Source: CAWBQO01 sp963790965 (GTDB taxonomy: Bacteria; Bacteroidota; Rhodothermia; Rhodothermales; DASSAV01). From it: a stretch of DNA of 64,000 nucleotides. This document shows, piece by piece, positions 27,383 to 36,526 of this stretch. Where the stretch lies: the NCBI GenBank assembly GCA_963790965.1, contig CAWBQO010000001.1, positions 62,001 to 126,000 of the forward strand, written 5' to 3'. The first letter of the stretch is position 1. Every line of letters begins with the position of its first letter. The notes below the pieces were generated by a model. The model searched no databases and had not been told where the DNA came from. It saw nothing but the letters and a program-made list of their open reading frames with translations. Made by a program: the position numbers and the translations under genes.

Positions 27383-28597
27383 CTACTGCGCCGGCACCGC
27401 AGTCTGTCGCGCGCGACCGAGCGGCAGGATCGTCGTGGAGTCCGTCCGCGCCACGGCGAGCTGTGCATCCGTCAGGTTGCGCGCCGCACTCAGGTCGGTT
27501 CCCATGAGGTTCGCGTCGTCCAATCGAGCGCCTGAGAAGTCCGTGCCGACGAGCGACGCCCCGGCGAACGTCGCGCCGTTCAGACGTGAGCCTTGCAATG
27601 ATGCGCTGTCCAGTCGTGCCCTCCGAAGACCAACGCCGTTCAGCTCGGCATTGTCGAGACGGGCGTACCGTAGATCCGCATCGTCAAGTGTCGCACCGTC
27701 CAGATCGGCGTGCTGCAGATTGGCCCGCATGAGGGTCGCCCCATCGGTCAGCCACGCACCGTCGAGGTGCGCGCCGGACAAGTTGGCGCTGTCAAGACGC
27801 ACGCCGCGCAGGTCAACCCCGTACGCGCCGGCGATGCGGGCATTGCGCAGGTCTGCTCCCTCGAGACGCACGCCTCGCAGGCGGGAGAAGTCCAGCTGCG
27901 CGTTTGGCGCGACCAGGCCACGCAGGTTCGCGCCGCTGAAATCGGGGCGCAGTGGGCCCGGATCGCCGTCCGCCGTGCGGCGCGAGACGGCGGCGACCGC
28001 AGCCATCACGTCCGCGTCCGGCGGGAACGACTCGCGGCCCTCGCCCCTGCGCCCTCCCTCCCGTGCGAACAGCACCAGCGTCTCGTACGCGGGCCGGTGC
28101 AGCGCATCTGAGCTTCGCGCCAGCTCCTCCAGCAGGTGCACGCCCGCGATGCGCACGATCAGGTGCTCGCTCGCCAGCTGCGCCGTCGCTTGCGAGAGCC
28201 GCTCGGCGAGCGCGCCCTGCTCGATCTCCCGTGCCGTCCCGAGCGCCCTACCGAGCACGAAGACCACCCCGACTCCAGCCAAAATTCCAATCAGCGTCCG
28301 GCGGTATCTATCGACGAACTCTGCGCGGTCGCGCGGCGACACGTCCCCCGCAATCGCGATCGCCTGCCTCCGGGGGACCCACCAGAGGGCGAAGATCACC
28401 GCCGCGCCGAGCGCGAGGGCGCCGATTGCGGTGAACTGCTCACCCATCGGCGGAATGTCGCCCTGCCGGCGCAGGATTACGAGGACCACGAGCGAGGCCG
28501 CTCCCAGGAACAGCAGCGATGCGGCGAGCAAGGCGCCCAGGACCCGCGGGGCCCAGCGCCGGGTGAACTGCCACGGCGACTTCAGGTTGATTGGCAT
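27383..28597 (-). CDS. Membrane-anchored pentapeptide-repeat protein
   Basis: A 404-residue protein from ATG 28597 (MPINLKSPWQFTRRW); the open frame to 28714 is unlikely to be translated. Three membrane segments precede residue ~130 (VLGALLAASLLFLGAASLVV, FTAIGALALGAAVIFALWWV, LIGILAGVGVVFVLG). A helical linker follows, and from about residue 240 a run of A(D/N)Lxx pentapeptide repeats (FSGANLRGL, LEGADLRNARIAG, MRANLQHADLDGATLDDADL) builds a right-handed beta helix. Similar membrane pentapeptide proteins are common but mostly uncharacterised. It is flanked by two related micro-ORFs (27185-27382 and 28904-29071). Confidence 0.85.
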   Translation of the reverse strand: MPINLKSPWQFTRRWAPRVLGALLAASLLFLGAASLVVLVILRRQGDIPPMGEQFTAIGALALGAAVIFALWWVPRRQAIAIAGDVSPRDRAEFVDRYRRTLIGILAGVGVVFVLGRALGTAREIEQGALAERLSQATAQLASEHLIVRIAGVHLLEELARSSDALHRPAYETLVLFAREGGRRGEGRESFPPDADVMAAVAAVSRRTADGDPGPLRPDFSGANLRGLVAPNAQLDFSRLRGVRLEGADLRNARIAGAYGVDLRGVRLDSANLSGAHLDGAWLTDGATLMRANLQHADLDGATLDDADLRYARLDNAELNGVGLRRARLDSASLQGSRLNGATFAGASLVGTDFSGARLDDANLMGTDLSAARNLTDAQLAVARTDSTTILPLGRARQTAVPAQ

Positions 28598-28903
28598 GAC
28601 GACAGCTTCCAGATCCGTTAATGGAGAGCGTCTCTCAAGCAAACCGGGAGGTTCTTTAGGCCCGAGAGAGGAGTTTTGCAAGCTTGCCGGGTGACATTCG
28701 CCATCCGAAGTCACTATTCGCCGGCGACGGGACCGGCAGTAGATTGTGATGTACGGCGGACAGGGTGATTCCTAACTCCGTGAGTTCGTAGCGGTAATAT
28801 ACACCAGTTATCCTTGCTGATGTCGCTTCTGCGCGCGTGGGCGGCGTGCGGGTCGGCGCGCTCTTGTGGAAGAGCCTCTGGCTGAAGCAGGTGCCTTCCG
28901 AGG

Positions 28904-29071
28904 CTACCTACCGGCGGCGTCTCGGCGCGCGGGCGCGAGGATTCGATTTGGAAATGCGCATGGGCAGTGCGAGGTCGGCAGCGTGCGCCTCTCGAACGGA
29001 AGAGGTATGCCCGCACAGAACAGAACGGCGCCAAACGCGACTGCCACAGCCGCCGAGCCGCGTGCAGCCAT
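28904..29071 (-). CDS. Small single-pass membrane peptide (55 aa)
   Basis: From ATG 29071 the peptide reads MAARGSAAVAVAFGAVLFCA, then GIPLPFERRTLPTS. It has one hydrophobic stretch and a polar tail. The segment VAVAFGxVLFCAGxPLPxERR is shared with the ORF at 27185-27382, and most differences between them at DNA level are third-position changes, which supports coding. It lies 80 bases downstream of the copper ATPase stop on the same strand. No known family is recalled; function is unknown. Confidence 0.45.
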   Translation of the reverse strand: MAARGSAAVAVAFGAVLFCAGIPLPFERRTLPTSHCPCAFPNRILAPARRDAAGR

Positions 29072-29151
29072 TACCCCGGCCGGCTTGCCTGTCAGGTCGC
29101 ATGAGATGCCCGGGTGCGACGAGCCTCTTCGGCAAGGCGGACGAGGCGGCT

Positions 29152-31356
29152 TCAATCCACCCGCAGGTAGCGCGCGTTGATGGCGACGATGACGGTCGAG
29201 AGGCTCATCAGCACGGCACCGGCGGCGGGGCTGAGCACGATGCCCGCCCCGGCGAGCACGCCCGCTGCCAGCGGAATGGCAATGATGTTGTAGCCCGCCG
29301 CCCACCACAGGTTCTGGATCATCTTGCGGTAGGTGGCCTTCGCCAGCGCGACGATGCGCACGGCGTCGCGCGGGTCGCTGCGGGCCAGGATCACGTCGGC
29401 CGTCTCGACGGCCACGTCGGTTCCTGCACCTACGGCGATGCCGACGTCGGCCGTGGCGAGCGCCGGCGCGTCGTTGACGCCGTCGCCCGTCATGGCGACG
29501 ACTTTCCCTTCCGCCTGTAGCTGCCGGATCATCGCAGCTTTCTGGTCGGGCAGGACCTCGGCGAGCACCCGGTCGATGCCGATCTGCCGGGCTACGTGCT
29601 CGGCCACCTCGCGCTTGTCGCCCGTTAGCATGATGGCCTCAATGCCCATCTCGTGCAGCCGCGCGATGGCCTCGCGGCTTTCGGGCCGGACCACGTCGGC
29701 CAGGGCGAGTGCTCCCGCTACGCGGCCATCGCGAAGGACCCACACCACGGTCTTGCCCTCGCGCCCGAGGCGGTCGGCCTCTTGCCCGAGAGCCGGAGGC
29801 ACCGCAACGCCGTCGCTCTGCAGGGCACCCGGACTCAGGATCTGCACCTCGGCCTCCCCTACCCTTGCGCGGACGCCCTTGCCGGTCAGCGCCTCAAAGT
29901 CGAACACGTCGGGCAGCGCCAGCGAGCGTTCGGCGGCCGTGCGGGCAACGCCTGCCGCGATGGGATGCTCGCTGCCAGCTTCGACGGCGGCGGCTGTTGC
30001 CAGAAGGTCGTCCTCCGAGATGCCTTCGGCCGGCAGGAGGTCCGTCACGCCGAAGCGTCCTTCGGTGAGGGTGCCGGTCTTGTCGAAGACGAGCGCAGTC
30101 AGCTCGCGGGCGCGTTCGAAGGCGGCTCGGTCGCGGATGAGCAGCCCGTTCCGCGCCGAAAGGCTCGTCGAGACGGCCACGACGAGCGGGACGGCGAGGC
30201 CGAGGGCGTGCGGGCAGGCGATGACCATGACGGTCACGGCCCGCTCGACGGCGAACGTCAGGCCGGCGTCGGTGAAGAAGGCCCACGCGATGAACGTGAT
30301 GGCACCCACCGAGAGCGCCGTGACGGTCAGGTAGAACGCGGCGCGGTTAGCGAGGTCCTGCGTCCGGCTCTTGGACGCCTGCGCCTCGCGGACGAGGCCG
30401 ATGACCTGGTTCAGGTAGGCTTCTTCGCCGGTCTTGCGCACCTCGACGGTGAGCGCGCCTGTTCCGTTGACGCTGCCGGCGATGACTTCGTCGCCATCCG
30501 CTTTCTCGACCGGGACCGATTCGCCGGTCAGCGCGGCCTCGTTGACGGCGCTGCGGCCCTCGACCACGACGCCATCGGCCGGGACCTTCTCGCTCGCCCG
30601 GACGAGCACGCGGTCCCCCGCCTGCAAGCTGCTCGTCGGCACGTCCTCGGTGGTGCCGTCGGGTCCAAGCCGGTGGGCTTCGTCGGGCATGAGCCGGGCA
30701 AGCTGTTCGAGGGCTTTCGAAGCGCCCATGACGCTCGCCATTTCGATCCAGTGGCCGACGAGCATGAGGTCGATGAGGGTCGCCGTCTCCCAGAAGAAGA
30801 GTTTGCCTTCGGCGCCGATTACAACGGCAAGTGAATAGAAAAAGGCTACACTGATCGCCATCGCCACGAGCGTCATCATGCCCGGACGCCCGCCTTTCAC
30901 CTCCTCGACCATCCCAGTGAGGAAGGGACGGCCGCCGTAGACGTAGATGACGGCCGCCAGCCCCGTCAGCACCCAGATGGAGCCGGGGAATGTCACGGAA
31001 AAGCCCACCCATGCCTGGATCATAGGGCTGAGCAGCACGATCGGCACGGTGAGCGCGAGGCAGATCCAGAACCGCCGCCGGAAGTCCGCCACCATCATAG
31101 CGTGGTGATCGTAGTGGCTGTGCCCGTGGCCCTCGTGGCCTTCGTGCCCGGCGTGAGGAGCCGCGGCATGGTCAGCCTGCTCGTGCGCGTGCTCCATCGG
31201 GTCATGCCGCTCGACGGGGCCTTTGTGCGCGTCGGCGTGAGAACCGTGCGGACCTTCATGAGCCGCCTCGCGCAGCTCCGCCTGCTTCAGGCCCGGCTTG
31301 TCGGCCGCGTGGTCGTGACCGGAAGCGTGGTGGTGATGCCCGGAATGTTCGTTCAT
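29152..31356 (-). CDS. copB: CopB-type copper-translocating P1B-ATPase
   Basis: A 734-residue inner-membrane ATPase that exports copper. The first ~95 residues are extremely His-rich (HSGHHHHASGHDHAAD, HEGHEGHGHSHYDHH) instead of carrying CxxC metal domains, and the transmembrane metal site is CPH (VIACPHALGLAVPL). Both features define the P1B-3 (CopB) group, associated with Cu(II)/Ag. Other landmarks: actuator LTGESVPVEK, phosphorylation motif FDKTGTLTEGRF, nucleotide-binding GSEHPIAAG (HP motif), hinge MTGDGVNDAPAL. A divergent two-component pair, a DUF305 protein and a cytochrome c lie beyond a repeat array, making a copper-response block. Confidence 0.95.
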   Translation of the reverse strand: MNEHSGHHHHASGHDHAADKPGLKQAELREAAHEGPHGSHADAHKGPVERHDPMEHAHEQADHAAAPHAGHEGHEGHGHSHYDHHAMMVADFRRRFWICLALTVPIVLLSPMIQAWVGFSVTFPGSIWVLTGLAAVIYVYGGRPFLTGMVEEVKGGRPGMMTLVAMAISVAFFYSLAVVIGAEGKLFFWETATLIDLMLVGHWIEMASVMGASKALEQLARLMPDEAHRLGPDGTTEDVPTSSLQAGDRVLVRASEKVPADGVVVEGRSAVNEAALTGESVPVEKADGDEVIAGSVNGTGALTVEVRKTGEEAYLNQVIGLVREAQASKSRTQDLANRAAFYLTVTALSVGAITFIAWAFFTDAGLTFAVERAVTVMVIACPHALGLAVPLVVAVSTSLSARNGLLIRDRAAFERARELTALVFDKTGTLTEGRFGVTDLLPAEGISEDDLLATAAAVEAGSEHPIAAGVARTAAERSLALPDVFDFEALTGKGVRARVGEAEVQILSPGALQSDGVAVPPALGQEADRLGREGKTVVWVLRDGRVAGALALADVVRPESREAIARLHEMGIEAIMLTGDKREVAEHVARQIGIDRVLAEVLPDQKAAMIRQLQAEGKVVAMTGDGVNDAPALATADVGIAVGAGTDVAVETADVILARSDPRDAVRIVALAKATYRKMIQNLWWAAGYNIIAIPLAAGVLAGAGIVLSPAAGAVLMSLSTVIVAINARYLRVD

Positions 31357-31466
31357 GAGGGTGTGGGAAGCGTAGCGTGAGCGTGCGAAACGAAGCCAAT
31401 GTAGGAGCGTCCGAAGCGGCTACCGGCGGCGACAGGGCCATGCCCGGCCCTTCGGGTAAGGAATAC

Positions 31467-32405
31467 TGTCATTGCGAGCGTAGCGAAGCAATCTCGGGAC
31501 TTGTGCCCGGCCCGTCTGGATTGCCGCGTCGCTGCGCTCCTCGCAATGACATGGGCGAGGGGTGATGACATGGGCGTGCCGCCCGTCTTTTCGGGCAAGC
31601 AATATTGTCATTGCGAGCGAAGCGAAGCAATCTCGGCACTTGTGCTGCTCCTTTCGGGATTGCCGCGTCGCTGCGCTCCTCGCAATGACATGGGCGAGGG
31701 GTGATGACATGGCGCGGGGCCGGTCGGGTAAGCAATACTGTCATTGCGAGCGTAGCGAAGCAATCTCGGGACTTGTGCTGCTCCTTTCGGGATTGCCGCG
31801 TCGCTGCGCTCCTCGCAATGACATGGGCGAGGGGTGATGACATGGGCGGGCCGGGCCGGTCGGGTGAGGAATACTGTCATTGCGAGCGTAGCGAAGCAAT
31901 CTCGTACATCGTGCTTGGCCAATCGGGTTGGGAATATTGTCATTGCGAGCGAAGCGAAGCAATCTCGGGACTTGTGCTGCTCTTTTCGGGATTGCCGCGT
32001 CGCTGCGCTCCTCGCAATGACATGGGAGGGGTGATGACATGGGCGTGCCGGGCTGGCCGGGTTGGGAATATTGTCATTGCGAGCGAAGCGAAGCAATCTC
32101 GGGACTTGTGCTGCTCTTTTCGGGATTGCCGCGTCGCTGCGCTCCTCGCAATGACATGGGAGGGGTGATGACATGGGCGAGGGGTGGCGGCCGGTCGGGT
32201 GAGGAATACTGTCATTGCGAGCGAAGCGAAGCAATCTCGGGACTTGTGCTGCTCTTTTCGGGATTGCCGCGTCGCTGCGCTCCTCGCAATGACATGGGTG
32301 CCGCGCGTGACGAGATTGCCGCGTCGCTGCGATCCTCGCAATGACATGGGTGCCGCGCGTGACGAGATTGCCGCGTCGCTGCGATCCTCGCAATGACATG
32401 GGTGA
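31467..32405. repeat. Seven-unit palindromic (BIME-like) repeat array
   Basis: Left halves starting TGTCATTGCGAGCG lie at 31467, 31606, 31739, 31875, 31938, 32072 and 32210. Right halves GATTGCCGCGTCGCTGCG end in CTCGCAATGAC and pair with them as hairpins. Six steps are ~133-139 bp and one is a half step (63 bp). Two extra right halves form a 52-bp tandem duplication at about 32297-32400. The flanks 31357-31466 and 32406-32717 hold no gene I can support. Confidence 0.9.
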
Positions 32406-32717
32406 GGGGTAGTGGCACGGGCGTGCCGGGCCATTTGGGTACAGAATACTGTCATGGCGGGCAATCGGTGGGGCGGTCGCGGTGCGTTTTTACAAGTAGC
32501 CATGCACTCCGTGCCGCATTGTGGCCTTAAAAGGCTCAAAGGTGCGTGACGACGCTGCAAAGTCGCGCCGAGGTTTGCGGCGCAGGCGGAGGTGGGCTGG
32601 GAACTTCACGACACCGGCGGATTGTTTTTACTGCGGTGGCGAATCCCGAGGCCCGCCTCGGCCGCGAAACAGAGCGCGAACCGGCCACCGGGGTGAGACG
32701 CAATACAATCGGCAAGA

Positions 32718-33452
32718 ATGATGCAGTGGGTACTCCTGATCGAAGACGAAGCGCGGCTGGCCGCCAGCGTCCGGCGTGGACTCGAGGAAGAGGGGTACAC
32801 GGTGGACATCGCCCTCGATGCGGCGGAGGGCGAACGGCTGGCCCTCAGCCGGGGATATGACCTATACGTGGTCGACTGGCGACTTCCGTGCGGCGACGGC
32901 AAGACGCTGGTCGAGCGCATCCGCGCGGCCGGCCGCCGCGAGCCTGTGCTGATGCTTACGGCGCTCGCCGACGTCGAGCACCGCGTGGCGGGCCTGGAGG
33001 CCGGCGCAGATGACTATCTCCCCAAGCCGTTCGAGTTCGAGGAACTGCTGGCGCGCATCCGGGCGCTCCTGCGCCGGCCGCCGCTCGCGCAGCAGGAGCA
33101 GACCCTCCGCATCGGCGCGCTGACGATGGACGTGGGCGCGCAGCGCGTCACGCTGGCAGGTCCGGACGGAACCGCGCTGCTCAACCTCCGCCCGAAAGAG
33201 TTTGCGCTTCTCGAAGTGCTCCTCCGAAGCGAGGGGGCCGTTCTCTCCCGCTCCGTCCTTGCCGACCGCGTCTGGGGCGGCGCGCTCTACGTGACGGACA
33301 ACGCGCTCGACGTCACCACGTCGGGCTTGCGCCAGCGCCTTTCCGACGCCGAACGGGAAGCGGGAACGGAGGCGGCACGGGTCGAAACCGTGCGAGGCGT
33401 GGGCTACCGGCTCTTCTCGTCCAATGATCCGGCCGGCGGGCTTAGGGGGTAG
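32718..33452 (+). CDS. OmpR-family response regulator
   Basis: A 244-residue DNA-binding response regulator; ATG 32718 or 32721 both fit. The receiver domain (VLLIEDEARLAASVRRGLEE) has the phosphoacceptor Asp in YVVDWRLP, the conserved Thr in LMLTALAD and Lys in YLPKPFEFEE. The C-terminal winged helix (LRPKEFALLEVLLRSEGAVL, then VRGVGYRLFS) identifies the OmpR/PhoB group. It is four bases upstream of its sensor kinase, and the copper genes around it suggest a CusR-like role controlling metal export, which is inference. Confidence 0.92.
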   Translation: MMQWVLLIEDEARLAASVRRGLEEEGYTVDIALDAAEGERLALSRGYDLYVVDWRLPCGDGKTLVERIRAAGRREPVLMLTALADVEHRVAGLEAGADDYLPKPFEFEELLARIRALLRRPPLAQQEQTLRIGALTMDVGAQRVTLAGPDGTALLNLRPKEFALLEVLLRSEGAVLSRSVLADRVWGGALYVTDNALDVTTSGLRQRLSDAEREAGTEAARVETVRGVGYRLFSSNDPAGGLRG

Positions 33453-33456
33453 ACGC

Positions 33457-34878
33457 ATGTTCAGGCACCTCCCGATATCCGTCCGCCTCGCCCTGTGGTA
33501 TGGACTGACGCTGATGCTCCTCCTCAGCGCCTTCTCCGTGTTTTGCTATGCCGGCTTCCACCTCGCCGTGCACCGCGATTATGAACGCCACCTGACCCAT
33601 GAACAGCGAGAGTTGATACCCTTTATCACGGTGGGGACTGACGGCCCGGCGTTCAGAGATCTCAATGAGCTTTCATCGGTTTCGTATAAAACGGAGGGTG
33701 TTTACGGCACGTATATTAGGCTGCTCTCGCCAGGCGGAGCGGTGCGGTACCGGAGTCCGAACTTCAACGCTTACGGGCAGCTTCCCGTCACGCTGCCGGA
33801 AAAGGTGTCCGAGACGACGCTCAGCCGCTCGTGGGGCGGCCTCCCCGTCCGCTCGCGGTACGTGCCGCTCTTTCAGAAAGGCGCGAGAGCCGACGCGCCG
33901 GCCGGGTGGCTGGAGGTCACGGGATTCGAGTGGTCGCTGCACCGCGAATTGCACCATCTCGGCCTTATGCTCCTTCTGGGCGTACTGGGAAGCACCGTTC
34001 TGGCGCTCATCGGCGGGTGGTGGCTGGCGCGGCGAGCGCTTCGTCCGGTGGTGGCCATGACGGCGGCGGCGGGCCGGATCGGCGCGCGCGACCTTTCGGC
34101 GCGTCTTCCCGCTTCGCAGGGGCACCCCGACGAGCTTGGGCGACTGGCGGAGACGATCAACGAACTTCTCGGGCGACTCGAGGCCTCCATGTCCCGCGAG
34201 CGGCGGTTCACGGCCAATGCCGCGCACGAACTGCTGACTCCGCTCGCCACCCTCCGCAGCGAGGCCGAGGTGACGCTGCGCCGCGAGCGCGACGCGCCGG
34301 AGTACCGGGAGACGCTTACGCGGCTCGTTGCCGACGTCGAACGGATGACGGCGACAGTGCAGGAGCTGCTTCATCTTGCCCGCGCCGACCGGCTCGCGAG
34401 GCGGCCCGAAGACCGGCTGGATTTTTCCGATCTGACGCAGGAGCGGGTCCGAGCCATCGGCGAAAAGGCGCGTCTGCGCCGGATCCGGATCGAGGCCGAC
34501 ATTGCGCCGGGTATCTTGCTCGCCGCGCAGTCGGCACCCCTTGCGGAGGTGCTCGACAATCTGCTCTCGAACGCGGTCAAGTACACGCCCGTGGGCGGCA
34601 GCGTTCGCGTCCGGCTCACCCATGCCGACCGTGAAGCCACGCTGGCGGTCTCCGATACGGGCGTAGGCTTCGATGCTGAGGAAGCCGACCGCCTGTTCGA
34701 CCGGCTCTACCGCTCGGACCATCCGGCCGTGCAGGCCGAGAGTGGCAGCGGTCTCGGACTGGCCATTGTCAAGACCATCGTGGAGAGCTACGGCGGCACC
34801 GCTCGCGCGCGCAGCGACGGGCCGGGAGCCGGGGCGACGTTCGAGGTGCGCCTTCCGTGCCTCGTGCGGCCGCAGTGA
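33457..34878 (+). CDS. Sensor histidine kinase (CusS-like)
   Basis: A 473-residue inner-membrane kinase from ATG 33457, with a G-rich stretch just upstream. Order: TM1 (LALWYGLTLMLLLSAFSVF), periplasmic sensor of ~130 residues, TM2 (HLGLMLLLGVLGSTVLALIG), HAMP, HisKA (RRFTANAAHELLTPLATLRS), HATPase_c with N box DNLLSNAVKY, G1 DTGVGF and G2 GSGLGLAIVK. The H box reads HELLTPL, where most kinases have HELRTPL. With the regulator and copper genes next door, it probably senses periplasmic copper. Metal specificity cannot be read from the sensor region, which has few His, Cys or Met residues. Confidence 0.9.
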   Translation: MFRHLPISVRLALWYGLTLMLLLSAFSVFCYAGFHLAVHRDYERHLTHEQRELIPFITVGTDGPAFRDLNELSSVSYKTEGVYGTYIRLLSPGGAVRYRSPNFNAYGQLPVTLPEKVSETTLSRSWGGLPVRSRYVPLFQKGARADAPAGWLEVTGFEWSLHRELHHLGLMLLLGVLGSTVLALIGGWWLARRALRPVVAMTAAAGRIGARDLSARLPASQGHPDELGRLAETINELLGRLEASMSRERRFTANAAHELLTPLATLRSEAEVTLRRERDAPEYRETLTRLVADVERMTATVQELLHLARADRLARRPEDRLDFSDLTQERVRAIGEKARLRRIRIEADIAPGILLAAQSAPLAEVLDNLLSNAVKYTPVGGSVRVRLTHADREATLAVSDTGVGFDAEEADRLFDRLYRSDHPAVQAESGSGLGLAIVKTIVESYGGTARARSDGPGAGATFEVRLPCLVRPQ

Positions 34879-35058
34879 CGGGGCGGCCGCCGTGACGGGG
34901 CCGTCGCAGCCATGTTACGCTACCTTTGGGTTCTTTAAGGCACCTGACCGGCTCTCAGGCTTTGGTTGTAGAGTAGATTCCAGCTTCAGCGCCGCATATG
35001 TTCCTCTTCCTCGATCAGTGCGCTGCGCCCGGTTTCACCCTTCACCTGTTCCGCATCG

Positions 35059-35919
35059 ATGTCCTACAAGCGTTTCTTCGCCATGATCGCCACTTCGATG
35101 GTGGTGATGTTCATTCTGATGTACTCGACCGCGTACGCCTTCACGCATGTCTGGTGGAGCCAGACACGCTTTTGGATGGCACTCTACATGGGGGCGGCGA
35201 TGGCCGTGATCATGCTCTCGTTTATGCTCTCGATGTATTCCGACAAGAAGAAGAACGTCGCGATCTTCGCCGGGAGCCTCGTCCTCTTCGTCGCTGCGCT
35301 CTTCTTCGCGCGCAGCCAGACGACCATCGGAGACACGGCGTGGATGAAGGCCATGATCCCGCACCACTCGATCGCGATTCTGACGAGCGAGCGGGCCGAG
35401 ATCTCCGACCCGCGGGTCCGCCGCCTGGCCGACGAGATCATCCTTTCGCAGCGGCGCGAGATCGCCGAGATGGAAGCGCTCATCAGAGACCTCGACGGCC
35501 TCGACGACGACTCGGAGCCGATGCCCCCAGACGTGCCGCCGGTTGAGGGCGGTTCCGTTGAGAAGACCGGCCCCGTGCCCGGCGCGCCGAGCCTGAAGGT
35601 CGCCCAACCTGCGCTGCGCGGCGAAATCGTGATGATCGCCGAGACGAAGGTCGAATCAGACGCCTGGGTGGTCCTGCATCCGGCCGCACCCGGCGGAGGT
35701 CCGGACGCCTCGGCCGTGATCGGCGTTTCGTTCATCCAGCACGGCAAGACTGAGAACGTGCCCGTCCGCCTGACGGCCGCTGTCGAACCGGGCACTCCCC
35801 TCTTCGCCATGCTCCACGACGACACGGGGAAGGTCGGCGTGTTCGAATACGCCGCCGGCAATTCGCTCGACCAGCCGCTGTCGGGCGGCTCCGTGGCGCA
35901 GCGCTTCGAGGCGCGTTAA
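35059..35919 (+). CDS. DUF305-containing membrane protein with C-terminal beta domain
   Basis: A 286-residue membrane protein with three hydrophobic spans (FAMIATSMVVMFILMYSTAY, FWMALYMGAAMAVIMLSFML, VAIFAGSLVLFVAALFFA). A DUF305 helical segment follows, with WMKAMIPHHSIAILTSERAE and RRLADEIILSQRREIAEM. The C-terminal ~100 residues (GEIVMIAETKVESDAWVVLH onward) form a beta-rich domain like those in secreted proteins. DUF305 proteins contain paired histidines (HH in MIPHH) and commonly accompany copper-resistance genes. It follows the kinase by 180 bp and precedes a cytochrome c by 22 bp. The metal-binding role is inferred. Confidence 0.85.
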   Translation: MSYKRFFAMIATSMVVMFILMYSTAYAFTHVWWSQTRFWMALYMGAAMAVIMLSFMLSMYSDKKKNVAIFAGSLVLFVAALFFARSQTTIGDTAWMKAMIPHHSIAILTSERAEISDPRVRRLADEIILSQRREIAEMEALIRDLDGLDDDSEPMPPDVPPVEGGSVEKTGPVPGAPSLKVAQPALRGEIVMIAETKVESDAWVVLHPAAPGGGPDASAVIGVSFIQHGKTENVPVRLTAAVEPGTPLFAMLHDDTGKVGVFEYAAGNSLDQPLSGGSVAQRFEAR

Positions 35920-35941
35920 CCCAAATCCTGATTCTTCCGAT

Positions 35942-36508
35942 ATGAAGTACGTTCTAACCGTTCTCGCGACGCTCGCCGTTCTGGCCATTGGCGCGCTGCT
36001 CTTTCCCTACACGGGAATCTACAATGTGGCCGCCACGGCGGGGCACACCGGTCTGATGCGGTGGTTTCTCTCGACCACGACCGACCACTCCATCAAAGCG
36101 CGCGCCGATGACGGGGCTGTTCCGGTCGATCTGGAGGACTCCGGCCGCGTGGAGCGCGGCGCGCGGGCATACGGCGAGATCTGCCAGACGTGCCACGGCG
36201 CGCCCGGCCACGAGCGCAGCGTGATCGGTGAGGGCATGGTGCCGAAGCCGCCAAAGCTGAGTGAGGCGGCGGAAGAATGGTCGGCGCAGGAGCTTCACTG
36301 GGTTGCCGAGCACGGCATCAAGTTGGCGGGGATGCCGGCGTTTGGCCCGACGCACTCCGAGGAAGAACTCTGGGAGATCGTCGCCTTTCTGGAGCAGCTT
36401 CCCGAGATGACGCCGGAGCAGTATGCGACGCTCACGGCCAGGAATCCTGCCGCTGCCGACAGCGCCGCGACCGGGCCGGCGGACGACGGGCACAACCACG
36501 TGCATTGA
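35942..36508 (+). CDS. c-type cytochrome, monoheme
   Basis: A 188-residue exported or membrane-anchored cytochrome c. The N-terminus (MKYVLTVLATLAVLAIGALL) is a signal anchor. The heme-attachment motif is CQTCH in YGEICQTCHGAPGH, and the distal ligand is probably the methionine of LAGMPAFGPTH, followed by the class I C-terminal helix (EEELWEIVAFLEQLP). The tail ends DDGHNHVH, a possible metal-binding end. It closes the copper block after the DUF305 gene. It would carry electrons in the periplasm, perhaps linked to copper oxidation; that link is inferred. Confidence 0.9.
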   Translation: MKYVLTVLATLAVLAIGALLFPYTGIYNVAATAGHTGLMRWFLSTTTDHSIKARADDGAVPVDLEDSGRVERGARAYGEICQTCHGAPGHERSVIGEGMVPKPPKLSEAAEEWSAQELHWVAEHGIKLAGMPAFGPTHSEEELWEIVAFLEQLPEMTPEQYATLTARNPAAADSAATGPADDGHNHVH

Positions 36509-36526
36509 GGGCATAGGGCACGTTCA

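Noticed and set aside
31467..32405. Repeat array as a CRISPR locus
   Set aside because: Units are ~135 bp palindromic hairpins with near-identical intervening sequence, not short repeats with unique spacers.
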